From positions 195,769,948-195,833,947 of the forward strand of contig CP136064.1 of NCBI GenBank assembly GCA_032622095.1: 64,000 nt of DNA, read 5' to 3'. Numbering within the stretch: the stretch's first letter is position 1; each line of letters opens with the position of its first letter. Of this stretch, positions 10,840 to 23,209 are shown one piece after another. The notes under the pieces were generated by a model. That model was not told where the DNA came from. It saw only the letters and a program-made list of their open reading frames with translations, and did not search any database. Position numbers and translations under genes: made by a program. Source of the DNA: Siphonodentalium dalli. Taxonomy: Eukaryota > Mollusca > Scaphopoda > Gadilida > Siphonodentaliidae.

Positions 10840-11416
10840 GACCGATTGGTCTATTTTAGCCCGACCGTGCTATTATAGCTCGATTGGTGGTTTACCCAGA
10901 CCTGTTTAATTATGATGTATGATTTATAATGTTTAAATGGTTCAAGCCCATTAGTGCCCACGAATACAAATATATCTGCGATTTATCACACAGTTGTTTT
11001 GTGATTTATCCCAAAGTAGTTTGCGAATCGCAAAGGTTTGCGATTTATCGTGCTATTATAGATCGATTGGTGGTTCCCCCTGACCTCTTTAAAATGTTTG
11101 ATTTATAATGTTTACTTTTAAGAAATTTGGCCGATTCCTTCAGACGTTCAGACAATTTTACTCCACGGGCAGGGAACAGGTCAGGGAAATCCGGAAATCG
11201 AGGTATTAACCTCGAATTAAGTTTTTTTTTAAACAGGATCAAGGTTCTATACTAATAAAAGTAATATAATGCGGATTATTTAACTGCATGTTACTGATAA
11301 CATGATCTCGAAGAACATCGATCGGTGTTTTGTACTTAATAATTCGATGTTTAAACGCCGTGGCATTATTCCAGAGTACCTACATTTTAGGTACTCCAGA
11401 GTACCTGGATAGAGTG
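10840..11416. mobile_element. Palindrome-rich CACTCT element, short inverted copy
   Basis: Collinear in reverse complement with 36945-37800. In order it has TTTGCGAT palindromes, a CAGGGAACAGG block, GATCAAGGTT-TATACTAATAAAAGTAAT, ATGTTTAAACGCC, and finally GGTACT/AGTACC words. The right edge reads AGAGTG at 11411-11416, matching the CACTCT end at 36945. No ORF. This copy is important because it shows that the two palindromic word types belong to one element and that CACTCT is a true terminus. Confidence 0.7.
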
Positions 11417-12869
11417 TCTTTTGTTCCAATTTAGGCGGACTGGTGTGAATTTCTCTTTATTTTTGTGAACCTGGATAACGACCAATTCAGCGATAATAGG
11501 CTGTTGCAGCGGCGAAGTTGGTCGCATGTTTTATTGCCACACCAGTTGTTGTCAAATCGATACTATTGCTTGAAATATGAACTTTCAGATCGCTCATAAT
11601 TCAAACCACATGCGAAATGGTGGACAACATACTATCAAGAAGAAAGAGACATAGAATGGATACCTGCTAATTGTGATTTTTATTTAAGATAGAACAAAAA
11701 TAAGCCGTATATTATCTGCAATCTTTTGACAGACAATCCATAGTTACATCATTGACGTTACAGTTAGAAGAGAACTGTTTGGTGGAAAGTCATACCACGC
11801 AGATATCAAGACTTGACTATTATATAGCGGGTTTAGGAAACCAAAATTTGCACAATTTCGACGAAAACATACAGTCAAATTACAAAATAAAGAAAGGAAA
11901 TGTGTATCGTGAAGTGTAGTCCTACAATCAGTTTATGTGTGGTTAAATTATTCTATAGTATGCGATATGTATTTATTTCTTAGTAAATAAATAAGTTTTC
12001 AATGAATTCATCATACAGGACAGTTGCAAATTCCGGAGAGTCTATCCGGCTATGGTTAATGATATGTCCCCGAAACTACTATTAACCTCTGTGTATGCTA
12101 GAATTCTAGGGGCATTAATTCCTCGGATCCAAGAGGCATCGGTGGTCCATACATGTACATATATTTTACCATTGAAGTATTATGGTGCACCGTTTCTTGC
12201 AGGGTTTTTATTTATAGAAATGGGAATTTTTGGGACGGATTTAAAAGTCGAACTGCGACCAGGAGGCCGAGTCCAGTAAAAGTTGTAGTTGGGAATTTCA
12301 ATTTCAATTGTTATTATTCGGATGCCAAGAAGTGCAAGGCGATTAATTCTAACGGGAATTCGCGCATTAACCATTAGCGCGCTGCGCGTTATGTGTTTCT
12401 ATTTTTCTTTAACCTGCTTTGTTTCATTGTTATTTGAAGATCTTTCGTTTATTTTCACGTGACATAAATCGGAATGCTATCTACTATTATACTGCACGGG
12501 GATTTGACGATTGTATAAGAACTTTAATTCCAACATGAATCCGAGGTGTTTGTTTATATCGGTGTTTAACATGTTATTTAATATCGTTTATTGAACTTTT
12601 TCATTTAGTTATACAAATATCGGCATGTTATATTCTAAATGAATTGGGATGGTTACTCCTTCGTGCTGTTTGTAAATATTGACTTTTCATTTCTTTGTAT
12701 ACGGAATACATCGGAGCTATGAATAGAGATGTTATTAAGAAAAGTGACAACACTAACCCTTCACATTGGTTGTTTAACATACAATGTGACCTAATTCTAA
12801 ACATCATTTTTATTTATGTGTACTGAGGATATATCAGAATGCTATATGAATTGAAGAATGTTCAGAAAT
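11417..12869. other. Unassigned intergenic sequence
   Basis: Apart from the short repeat at 12222-12300, I see no gene, RNA or structured repeat in this interval. Confidence 0.4.
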
Positions 12870-13405
12870 TACCCCCCCCCCTTCCTGTGACCATGTTTCA
12901 ATTGATACTCATGGGGGTATTATAATTAGACCTCATTTGATCCTATTTTTATTGACCCTCATGGGACTATATTGTATTTCACCCCAGTGGGACCGTAGTT
13001 TAATCAACACCGATGACACCATATTTTTATTTTAATTAACCCTCATAATGGAACCATATATTTATTATTTATTCAAGTCACGTTACCATATTTTAATTGA
13101 CCTTAATGGGACCATATTTCAATTAACCCCATGGGTCCATATTTGTATTAGCACTCATGTGACCATATTTTAATTAACGATCAAGGTACAATTTTAATTA
13201 ACCATCAAGAGACCATATTTTTTATTAACCCTGATTGGACGATATATTAATTAACCCTCATGGGACCATATTTTATTTAAACGTGATGTGACCATATTTT
13301 AATTTACCCACATCGGACCATATTTCAATTAACCCTCTCTGTGTGTGACCATATTTTAATTTACCCTCATGGAACCATACATGTATTTTAATTAATCCTT
13401 TATGA
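12870..13405 (+). repeat. Degenerate 26-bp minisatellite
   Basis: About 20 imperfect copies of a unit with CCCTCATGGGACCATA followed by TTTTAATTAA run head to tail. Copies differ by substitutions and small indels; the most regular stretch is 13040-13380. The tract is non-coding in all frames. Confidence 0.85.
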
Positions 13406-13409
13406 GAGG

Positions 13410-14140
13410 TCATATCAGGAGTGCATTATCGTAGGTCATTCTTAGATCAGCATTACGCCCTCCTAGGGTGTATTGGCAAGTATATCTGACCCTGTCGCAC
13501 TAGGTGTTGGACTAAATGTGATTAAAACATACTCGGTATTTGCGTAATTGGATACTAAATGTGATTAGAAACGTGCTCGTACTTGAACCATGTTACTAAG
13601 ATTGCAAATGTTTGCCCGATTATTATTCTGCATGCTATTCCATGCGCTACTCAGACCACTATTTCAAATGAAATTAGAAAAACATATCACATATTATCAA
13701 CTACATAGGCGTTACCTATATACAGATTGTTCACAATAACCAGATTAAAGTTGTTATATTGTATATATGGCAAATAATATGTTCTAGATGGCGTTACCAT
13801 TTCTGACTATGGTTTTCTTGTTAACTAATGCTTCTGTGGCAGATCTTGTTAGATATATACCGCCTTATACTTTACTGATATTACGGAGATGATAATTCAC
13901 CAACTGGGAGGTTGTATTTACTTGCGCCAGTTTATGCTCGACGAAAGTACTGTTTTCGGTCTGTCCGGATCTTTGTTTGGACGTTTGGAAGTTTATTTGT
14001 CCTTCCGCGATATGTGACGTCATATCGGAAGTACAAAAACTAAATAACGCGCATGCGCTATTGCTCAAGTAATTACTTGCGCCAGTCTATGGATATTGTA
14101 ATTCAACATATATACTTAATTTGCATTTTTGTCGGGTATT
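13410..14140. other. Unassigned intergenic sequence
   Basis: Contains the short repeat near 13750-13825 and a TGACGTCA-like site near 14016. Two copies of ACTTGCGCCAGT lie at about 13919 and 14076. Nothing else was recognised. Confidence 0.4.
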
Positions 14141-14144
14141 ATTT

Positions 14145-14345
14145 TGGTAATAAATCGTTCATATTAGAACAATAATGAAAGATTGCTTCTTTGAAACCAG
14201 CAATGACGCCACGACGCAAATCACGACGCCACACCCTACATGGGCGCGCACAACTCCAGACAGGACTGCGTCGATGTCCAGACAGCTGATATCGTATTAC
14301 ACGGGCAGGCGAAAACGATCCATCTGCCAAAAGCTTCGTGTTTTT
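14145..14345 (+). repeat. Inverted repeat arm, partner of 17745-17955
   Basis: The two stretches match in reverse complement for about 200 bases. Shared blocks include AATAAATCGTTCAT, AAAGATTGCTT, GACGCCA, TCACCCTACAT, AGTCGATGT-CAGACAGCTGA and CGTATTACAC. A TA microsatellite abuts this arm. The pair encloses the two 3'-most known exons of the sulfotransferase gene. Confidence 0.75.
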
Positions 14346-14353
14346 ATAATAAA

Positions 14354-14354
14354 T

Positions 14355-14400
<46 letters not shown>
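14354..14400. repeat. TA dinucleotide microsatellite
   Basis: About 22 consecutive TA repeats. Confidence 0.95.
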
Positions 14401-14402
<2 letters not shown>

Positions 14403-15453
14403 TGCAAGGAAATTACGTGGGCAATACTAATGCACATACATTAGAAGCCAAATTTATGTAACTTGAAACTCTGAAAATGAGTTACGATCGCGTGTAAAAG
14501 ATGCTTGCGAAATCGTTTAATTCGCAGACAGTGATGATCGAACACATTTCTGGAATATTTTGTTCAAGGTTCAAAACATTTCCGAAAGACGCAGACGCAC
14601 ATATATCATTGTTATAAAGAGCGTTTTCTTTACTAAGATAATCATAGTTTTTCCGGATCATCTGTGCGCGTGAATACAGACATTTTGTTTTCCAATAGTT
14701 CGCGAATTCACAGCTATTAATTTAGCATGATAAATCTCAGTCAGACATTAAAACAAAAGACAGATATGACAGATTTCCTGGACAAAATGCAGGAACTATT
14801 TCATTTGTCGACAGCCAGTTGGTACCTTGGTAGCTGATTCCATTATTCTTGATAACATCGAAGAGTGGCTCTCTGTAGAAATGCAATAAAACAGGCCTGA
14901 GCACAGAGCCATTGTGAACACTTCAACGTAACGACATCCGACAACGAATCTCCGATTTTCACACACTGGATTCTGTTATCAAGGGTTGAGCAAAACCACC
15001 ACATCGCTGTACTATGCACTAGCACCAGAAGCAACCGATGGCACGGGGCAGTCAGAGGTATTGGCACAGATGCCAAAATGAAAACATTTTTGTAATCATA
15101 CCATATTTGCACGTTCTAGGTCCAAGCTCATACTAAGCTGTTATGTCTCTTAGAACAATATAACAATGTTGTTTTAGAACTGATATCGCACACCCAAACG
15201 CAAGGTGGCATCTTTGTACAATGTGCGTAACGACCACATTGATCGCTATACACCTTCAATATAACACACACGCAAACTAGATTCATTCCTTAAATAAAAA
15301 CAGAGTTATCAGAAAGAATTTCCAACTTCGGCATAAAGTCATTCATTCATATTTACCACGTGTTTTCGTGAACCGGGTACATGCTCAAATGTTCATGGGA
15401 CATGATATATGTATTAACAGCATATTCATATTGGCGTTGACTGAATACGTCAC

Positions 15454-15619
15454 CTTTTCTGAGGAACCCCTCTGCCCCACTCTTCATCACCAATGGAGAC
15501 ATTTTTTTGTTCTTTTTCATGTTTTGTAGACTGCACTTATTTACTACTTCTTCAACAAATGATTCCTCGTGTATGGTTCCTATGTACTCGGCCAGCTTCT
15601 TGATGACAGCTACTGGGTC
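15454..15619 (-). CDS. Sulfotransferase coding exon 4
   Basis: A 166-base exon after TTATTTATCCAG. It starts in phase 0 with DPVAVIKKLAEYIG and ends in FLRK plus the first base of a Gly codon at a GTGACG donor. The phase-1 exit after RKG matches the usual position of the last intron in animal sulfotransferases. Confidence 0.88.
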
Positions 15620-18600
15620 CTGGATAAATAATCAACTTGTAAAACATAATAGCATTTGCTGAGCATATCTACATGTATTAATGCTGTTGATGCAAACAAC
15701 ATGCATGTAATTTAGTAGATCATGCCCGCCAGTTTGAACTTTTTGCTATTCTGACAGGGAAGTTTATAAAATAAAAAAACAACAGTGCAGCTAATATTAA
15801 TATTTCTGAGTTAATACCTCTTCCATAATAACGTGTTTAACAGAAGGTGATGGTCCCAGATTGAAAATGTATTATTTTGGTGATTGTATTGAGCTGATTC
15901 GATTTCCATCGCTTACAATCATGGCAATCATACATTTTCGCGGGTATCACTTCAATGTTGATTGCGATATCGACTCACAAAGTCCTAAACATCGTGAAAT
16001 CTCGACATGAGATCACCCTCTGCTATGACATAGATTACTATGGTAAAAGTAGTAACAAAGAAAATACATACTCTGTGTTGTCAGTTCAATGTTCGTCTGA
16101 TCACCGTCAGAACATCATAATGTTCTATGTATTGTATATATCACTCAGCCACCAATGGATCAGTGTATATGAGTGTATACCCCTGTTTCTTGTATTGGAA
16201 GAAAATAAGCAAGTGTTAATTTCTACCCCACCCACACGCCAGACTCGTGCGATAAAAGTTATCCTTGGCGCGGCTAGTGCGTGGCCGTGGACATTGTGGG
16301 GTGTTGAACCAGACATAAATCACACACCCGCCTCCTAATAATTCCAGCCGGTAAATCAAGCTATACAGTTGTTGGAAACTTTCAACCTACCACTCAATAT
16401 GGTTCGGATATTGTCCAACTGATTACCATTCCTCTCCAAATATTGACCCAAAAGTAGAGGGTATTCGTATTTGTCTAAATACATATTTTAAATTGACATC
16501 AAATACTCATTAGCGTTGTGACAAGGGTGGAATGTATAAATATTGAGAAATTTGACTAAAGTTGTGGCCAGACACACCAAATCTCACACAGGCCATACAT
16601 TCGATAATTGTATCGTGATATGGTTTCTGATATTCCAAAGATATTGGTGAACTGTCTTCATAAGCAGATTAAACAGTTACCTCAGTCATATCTTCATACG
16701 AAATCACACACTTCTCGTTCTTGATAATAAATTCCTCCCATGAATTCATAAACCGGAACCAGTCACCGTAGGCCACTGAAAAGAAATAAAGAAATTGTAC
16801 ACGGCCATACATGCAACGGTTCCAAATAGAAATATTTACGTAAAGAATGTCATATGCATAATAGTATCATGTTCTGATGTACTGTTTTATTTCGGATGCG
16901 AAGGCCCGCGGAACATCTGAAGCCGGCTATTTCTACATATAGGCTAAATAGAATACATTGTTATTGATTATCCAATGCATTCATCAGGAAAATAATATAA
17001 TCCAGCGAGATGTGGGGCATATGTGGCCTAGCAGAGTTGCAAATGATCATTTGCAGGAGAAACTAGAATTCACCCACTGGAGCTGCCTATACCTACGATC
17101 AACACACATTGGGCATGTGGTGTGGTGTTTTTACAACAACAATTTGAATCACGGGTGCTGGGCCCTCTTTTGAGAGATCGATAGCGAATCTAGATATCCA
17201 ATTTCAGTTCATACATCGCTGAGATATATGTGTGTGCGGTCAGAAAATCTCTACTATCTCCAGTTGCTATATTACACTTATGAAGTTATGATGGTCTTAT
17301 CGTACGCGTTGTTTGACATATTTATAGAACATTGGGTTAAAATACTAATCTGACTAGAATGACGTGTGTATGACATTGCACTTCAGCGGTAAAAAAAAAA
17401 CATCAAAGTCAATTTCAAATGCCGACACAACTAAAAGACACGCACGCTGCCATTGGCTAGTCTTTGATTAACAATGTGGCAATGTGCACATGACCTTAGT
17501 GACTGATCTCCAATCTTCGGGAACATAGATATATAGGACAAATGTAGAGATGCTCATCATCAAACTGTCTGTTGCGTTGATAATGCGAAAGCTTATTTTC
17601 CCCAGTTAATTAATAAGGCATTTTAATAATCCATGTGTCCATATACACATTTCTCAGTAAAATTGTGTTTCAATAGAACCATGCCCTTGACTGTTTGACC
17701 GGACATGATTTATATGCGTCTTGCAGGGTATATATATCTATTTATGATAAAACACGAATCTGTTGGCAGGTGGATCGGTTTAGCCTGTCGGTGTAATACG
17801 AGATTCAGCTGTCTGAACATCGACTCAATCATGTCTGGAATTTTGAGCGCAAATGTAGGGTGAGACGTGGTGTTGTAGATCGTGACGTCATGGCGTCTTT
17901 ACTGGTTTCCAAAAAGCAATCTTTCAATATTGTTCTTTAATGAACGATTTATTAACAAAATAAAACCAGATAAAGATACAAAATGGCAAGGTTTATAGTC
18001 CGGGGACCAGTCAACGGTAAGCGTAGATCGTCATAGAGTGAGGTAATACTCTATTTTCGTACCCGGGTACGAAATGTAAACCGAAGAACAGACCAGTAGG
18101 TAACTTCGAGTCACCGTTAATGTATTCGACCTTGCCCTTGTAAAAACAATATTCAGACCGCGAAGCCTGGTTTATGCTGTTTACTTTTGAATAATGTTTT
18201 TTGAATAATGATAATATGCAGAGTTATGTAGGCATGGACTCAGTATGAGTGTTCATTGCTTCATGCTTGCTTAACTCAGCGTGAACAAATTCTCATTTAG
18301 TTATCATAAGTATTTCTATGGAAGGCCATTTTCACATTTATTCATTAGCTAATTACGCTTTAGGTTAAATCATTTACGCTTAATGGTAAATGATTTACGC
18401 TTAAGCATATTGCATCTGAATTACGTTTAATTACTGTAATTCATTTATGCTAAATAAAAGCGTAATTCATTTATGATTGAGCGTAATTCAATTACACTCA
18501 AAGTGTAATTGGGTTCTTCTTCCTCAGGTATAATTGTATAATCTGATGTAGGATACTGACATTAGTAATGTGGTTGCATCCATTTCAGCTTAAGGGGAAC

Positions 18601-21600
18601 TCCATGCGAGTGTATATAAATCACGCTTAAAGCGTAAATGAATTAAGCATTCATAATTCTATTACGCTTAAGCGTAATGCAATAACTACATTACGCTGAA
18701 GGTACTAGTAAGTGAATTACGCGTAAGAATAATGCATTTACGCTTAAGCTTAAGCGCAATTAGCCAATAATTGTGAGAAAGGTCTCGCATATGTTTCATC
18801 CTTTCAAAATTATGTCTCTGTTGCACATTTCAGCCCATTTCAATCTTTTAACACTTCAAATTTTATGAATATTTAAAATTGTATATAACTTATTTACTGA
18901 AATGATGTTGTTCCATCGGAATTTAATTTGTAGCACCAACTGGTAATATAAAGGCTGAGTTATACTATAACAACTTCTTATTTTTTTGCGAACTGAACAT
19001 TCACGATGTTCGTGTTTGGGGCGGGGGAGGGGTGGGTGTTAGGTGGTTGGACACAGGTTGTCCAACATGTTGGACAACCTGTACCCACATTTTATTATTA
19101 TCGAAGGTGTAATTTAATTAAGTATAAACATAATTCAAATAGACTTATGCACAACATCTTATGCCTCACCTTTATGGGATCCCAAATTCACATTTATTAA
19201 TAATTGCGCTTCAGCAAAGTTCAATTGCGCTTCAGAACAATCAATTGCAATTCAGAGCAATTGGAATGTGCTTCAGCTCAATCCAATTGCGCACAAAACC
19301 CAATTTAAAAACAATTGAGCTTCAGCTTCAGCTCAATTATTAATAAATGTGAAAATCGCATTCCATGCACATTAACATCAAGTGTGTCAGATATAAATAA
19401 TAAACAACATTTGTTATGTTTAATACAGTTTCTTGAATGAATTCATTTGACCAGCTACAATGCTAATTTACAAAAAATCATACATAGAGAATGGAAATTG
19501 TGAATTGGGTCATGCTTCTTGACATGTAACATGTTTGAGCCTATTATTTTTAGATTGAGTGAACAGAAATTATTTCCATGGTGGCAATATGCGTGCATAA
19601 CCATGATGCACACATATACTGAGGTTACTTAACTAATTTCTGATGAATACATATGTGGTTTCTATTATATGTAAAGATCAGATTAGACTTGATTTTGTGT
19701 CAATTGACAGTTATATGCACACAAAAAAAGATAACAAAATCAGTTTTAAATTAAACCTTTAATGTGGTTAACTCCTATACTTCTGTACTTTAATTATATA
19801 CCGTTAAGACGTAGATCTTTATCCAAATTAAATTAGTATATCAAGATTTAATCATAATATAATTATCCTATTTCACACCCATATATAGATATATGTTTAT
19901 ATTTATACTTTTATTTTCGGACAACAAGAACACTGAAAAATAAGGGATTTTCATCAGTGATAATCGGACTCACTAAATGTCATGAGATGTTATAAAATAA
20001 ATATGTTGTTTTAATAATAAAGCTACAGGTTTAATTCTATCATTAATATACAGTAGTTAATTCTGATTATATTTTTTTCTGGGAAAAATATTGGAAAATA
20101 TACGTGCAATGTGAATTATAGATGTTAATTACTACTTTACATGGAACATGCGACCGATCTAACCATCTCAATGTCACGAATTCAAAACAAAACAAAATTT
20201 CTAGTGAACTCCTTTACCTCGATCCAAAATTCCAAATCAACGCATAGTTTTGATTAGCAACTTTGTTTCAGTATACCAACGATAAACGAAGCTAATATCC
20301 CTAAATATGCTGTGATTTAGGTTCTCCGATTCAGGTATATATTGCATAATTCCGTATTTTAGTGAACAATTCAACGCGAATCGAGTTTATTTCAATATTT
20401 ACCAGACACTACCACTTTACACGGAAGCGCGATGACATCATCATGACTGAAATCTGGTATCCAGAATACTTTTTTTGTATCAGCCCCAGGAATATGACAT
20501 CCAAAAAGGATGTGTCGCTTTATAATGTATGTGCAAAGGTGGTGATATCAATATCAGAAATAGAGAATACAAAAACTTGGTAAGTCTAAACTCATAACGA
20601 AAAGTCTTTGATAAAAAATCAATTGTCAAGCACAAGAAGCAATAGACCAGTGTCGTAATTTTGGATTGACCAGCAGTTGGCAACTTTTAAGAATATTTGC
20701 TAATTTTGTTTTCAAATATCATGCAGTCTACTTCAGGAGGCTGTATATAGTTTGAAAGTCTAAAGTGGACACCCCATCGGAGACGCTCTTGTCTGGAGGC
20801 GAGAACGTATAAAGGAACGAAATACAGTTGCAGAAAAGGGCATGACATCGACATCAACTTACTTTGTCCGTCTTGGAAAAGGAGGATGAAGTCCTCGAAT
20901 TTTCCGTCGTAACCAAGTTCTGAAAGATCACACACAAGCTTGTAATGGGAGTAAGCGACGTCCTTGGGGTTCCTGTATACGAAGATCGTCCGAAGTTTCT
21001 TTATTTTTTCGGGAAGCATGAATAAGGGCAGGTGAGTATGGATAACTCGCGGTCTGTGTTCATTTTCTGGTACTAATTCCGCGGGTCGAATCTCAATGTT
21101 GTGGGCAAAAGCGAAGGTGTCATCGTATTCTGTGTTCCCGCGTACGAGCATCCCGAGTATCTCCAATGTCCAGTGGTAGCCTGGAAAAGAGATAATCGTC
21201 ATCAGTATTTGGGAAAATTCCTACATATTCCGACCACTTACAGCCACCAAACATATATAGTTATGGCAGATTCGGAGAGGAAACTCATTAGACGTGTCGC
21301 TTGACGCTGCTTCACATTTTAGAATTTCCAAAAGCTGTTGACAATCCTTTCCTTGGTGTCAAATATTAAATTATTTATGAGAACATGCATGCTATTAATT
21401 CTAGGAGTATGTTATACGGCCATTTCATTTTTATCAGAAATAAACCATTCTCTTTTTAGATCGATATACAAAACCGGAGTCTCAGATAATGGCATATTAC
21501 GTTTCACAATAATATTCATGCATGGACCATATACAACATGCTAACACATAACACATAAGTAATAAAATGAGGACATATATCGATCAACTATGTTGTGATT

Positions 21601-21958
21601 TCGTTCCATTCCGCAAATGTGCTTCATATATATATATAGATCGGATTATATATGCAGGTATCTCAGTATACGTAATTGTTTGATCATAATTGGCATAAGA
21701 AGGTACATATCACCTGATCTCGGATAGGTGCATATCAGGATATCGTCATCGAAGAATTCCTCTTCATCGAGGTCGTTTAGTCCATTGGTTGCACGTTTTG
21801 ATTTTTCAGACGCGAAAGCATGTGCGTATACATAGTCCCCAATCCGCTCGATCGTTATCGTACATCCACTCCTGTCCTTGATATGCAACAGCTCTTTCTC
21901 TTGATACATTTCTGGCGTGACTGCTCTTCAGCTTGGAAGATCTTGTTCAGTGTTTGTT
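15454..21958 (-). CDS. Cytosolic sulfotransferase, four coding exons, last exon not found
   Basis: The family transfers sulfate from PAPS to hydroxyl or amine groups in the cytosol. Four minus-strand exons join with GT-AG borders and phase: 21909-21714 (from ATG), 21180-20863, 16775-16681 and 15619-15454, giving 258 codons plus one base. The PAPS loop TYPRSGYHW spans residues 61-69 across the first junction. HTHLP follows, with the presumed catalytic His at 115; the usual Lys two residues earlier is His. Next are YRNPKDVAYS (Arg135, Ser143, 3'-phosphate contacts), MAYGDW, YEDM, KKLAEYIG and RKG (257-259). The family continues with GDWK and about 30 more residues, normally after an intron at exactly this RKG position; I did not find that exon. 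Without splicing, the frame would stop at 15353. An in-frame TGA upstream supports the start. The substrate cannot be told from sequence. Confidence 0.9.
16681..16775 (-). CDS. Sulfotransferase coding exon 3
   Basis: A 95-base exon between TTATTTCTTTTCAG and a GTAACT donor. It completes the Met codon begun in exon 2 and encodes AYGDWFRFMNSWEEF through ISYEDMTE, ending in phase 0. The match to the conserved AYGSW and YEDM segments of the family is exact enough to exclude chance. Confidence 0.9.
17745..17955 (-). repeat. Inverted repeat arm in sulfotransferase intron 2, partner of 14145-14345
   Basis: Reverse-complement match of about 200 bases to 14145-14345, lying inside the 4.1-kb intron between coding exons 2 and 3. 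Confidence 0.75.
18331..18778. mobile_element. MITE with TTACGCTTAAGCGTAA palindromes
   Basis: The ends are imperfect inverted repeats (TTCACATTTATTCATTAGCT facing its diverged complement at about 18759-18778). The interior has more than a dozen copies of TTACGCTTAA-type words in both orientations. It lies inside sulfotransferase intron 2. No ORF. It shares its terminal words with the element at 19187-19353. Confidence 0.65.
19187..19353. mobile_element. 167-bp MITE with CAATTGCGCTTCAG palindromes
   Basis: The termini are exact inverted copies of TTCACATTTATTAATAATTG apart from the last base. The interior consists of CAATTGNGCTTCAGC words in both orientations. It sits in sulfotransferase intron 2. 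Non-coding, non-autonomous. Confidence 0.75.
20863..21180 (-). CDS. Sulfotransferase coding exon 2
   Basis: Starts after TCTTTTCCAG and ends at a GTAAGT donor; 318 bases, entering and leaving in phase 1. It carries the remainder of the PAPS loop, the HTHLP catalytic region and the RNPKDVAYS motif, and ends in FQDGQ. Confidence 0.9.
21714..21909 (-). CDS. Sulfotransferase coding exon 1
   Basis: Begins at the ATG complementary to 21909-21907 and ends with TCAG before a GT donor at 21713-21712, leaving phase 1. It encodes residues 1-65, including an acidic segment (DLDEEEFF), DDDILIC and the first half of the PAPS loop. A pyrimidine-rich tract and AG at 21959-21960 suggest that the exon starts at 21958 with a short 5' UTR, implying a further upstream non-coding exon that I could not place. 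Confidence 0.85.
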
Positions 21959-22050
21959 CTGAAATGAAAACTGGAGCGAAAACAGATAATTATATTTATT
22001 ATTTGGTTTGAACATATTCTATCATAACGGGATTATGCTATATACATGTA

Positions 22051-22207
22051 TTTATCCCACAGGGTTAGAGTGAAAGACAACAACTGGAATGCGTTTATAG
22101 CTACCTGTTTAGAAAAACATAATTATTTACAGGAAGCCGATACAATAAATGTAGTAGTAACCAATACAAACATGTGGGTGACAATTTTTTGAGGCACAAT
22201 AACCGCC
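22051..22207 (+). repeat. Exon-like direct repeat, copy 1 (copy 2 at 22668-22817)
   Basis: The copies align along their full length, from TTTATCCCACAGG to CACAATAACCGCC, with few substitutions. The main indel is six bases and the shared frame beginning RVKDNNWNAFI stays open to a stop in both. An acceptor-like CCCACAG precedes the frame. I do not recognise the peptide. It may be a duplicated exon or a transposon fragment. Confidence 0.6.
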
Positions 22208-22667
22208 TCTATATATGTAGGCCAAAAGGGGGCAGACATCAATCGAATGCGTATTTCCCAAAACAAAAACAAAAATCTGGGAGGGAGGGAGGGTTGTCAA
22301 AATAAGCGACCGTCTTCGGCGAAAAAATTTATTGGAAAGAAAGTAATTAACAGTCACTTCACGCATCCCTGCCGGCAAAAAATATAGTTCCCACGATTCT
22401 GCTCTGCAAATTATTCCCATTCGCTAACTAAATAGCATTACTGCCAAAATACTTGTACTTTATAATTATGTTTTATTTTCCTCTAAGTACTTCGCAACAT
22501 CAGTGTACAGCTTACTTATCTGAAATGTCATGCGGTATGGTGTAGTGATCTATACCAGTGAAAGATCTCGCTACCAAACATGTTTCTGTTTGTACACAAT
22601 TTTGGTTTAAATTCACGCATCTGGTTAACCCTTTGCTGTAAAATACGTCTTTCTTATACGACTATGT

Positions 22668-22817
22668 TTTATCCCACAGGCTTAGAGTGAAAGACAACAA
22701 CTGGAATGCGTTTATAGATATAGAAAAATATAATTATTTACAGGAAGCCAATACAATAAATGTAGTAGTAACCAATACAAACATGTGGGTGACCATTTTT
22801 TAGGCACAATAACCGCC
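22668..22817 (+). repeat. Exon-like direct repeat, copy 2
   Basis: Partner of 22051-22207, 617 bases downstream, with a six-base in-frame deletion after NAFI. Confidence 0.6.
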
Positions 22818-22844
22818 ATACCCCGGCAAAAGACAGCTGCCCTG

Positions 22845-23200
22845 TATGGGAACAGAAAGGTACTACACATAGCTAAAATTAACTTGACAAATATCTGCAA
22901 CCCCGACCTTTCTCAAGCGAAGATTGTCCTCGAAACCCAGATATACTACCTCGCTCAAACGATGGCGGCATCAATGGGTCACACGTCGAATGTCTGTCAT
23001 AATCGCATTGAATACACCACACCGATAAGGGAGTCAGTATATCCCAGGCCGACCATGGGAACAGAAAATATGTACTACCAAGTTAGTGGACTTTTGACAG
23101 CAATGTGTATGACAAACCCGGAGATACAACCTCGCTCAGGCGTAGGCGGCATCAATGGGTCATACGCCGAATGTATGCTAAAACGCATTTGAATACCACC
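22845..23200 (+). repeat. Diverged tandem duplication, period about 209 bp
   Basis: ATGGGAACAGAAA starts both units, at 22845 and 23054. Both continue to GGCGGCATCAATGGGTCA and a CGCATT end. Open frames here follow the repeat and are probably incidental. Confidence 0.65.
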
Positions 23201-23209
23201 TGCCCGCCA

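Noticed and set aside
12870-13405. Possible CRISPR array from regular spacing
   Set aside because: Repeats are contiguous and degenerate without unique spacers, and the DNA is eukaryotic.
14843-15112. 89-codon minus-strand frame downstream of the sulfotransferase, considered as the last exon
   Set aside because: Its translation contains no GDWK or FT segment and no acceptor in the right phase.
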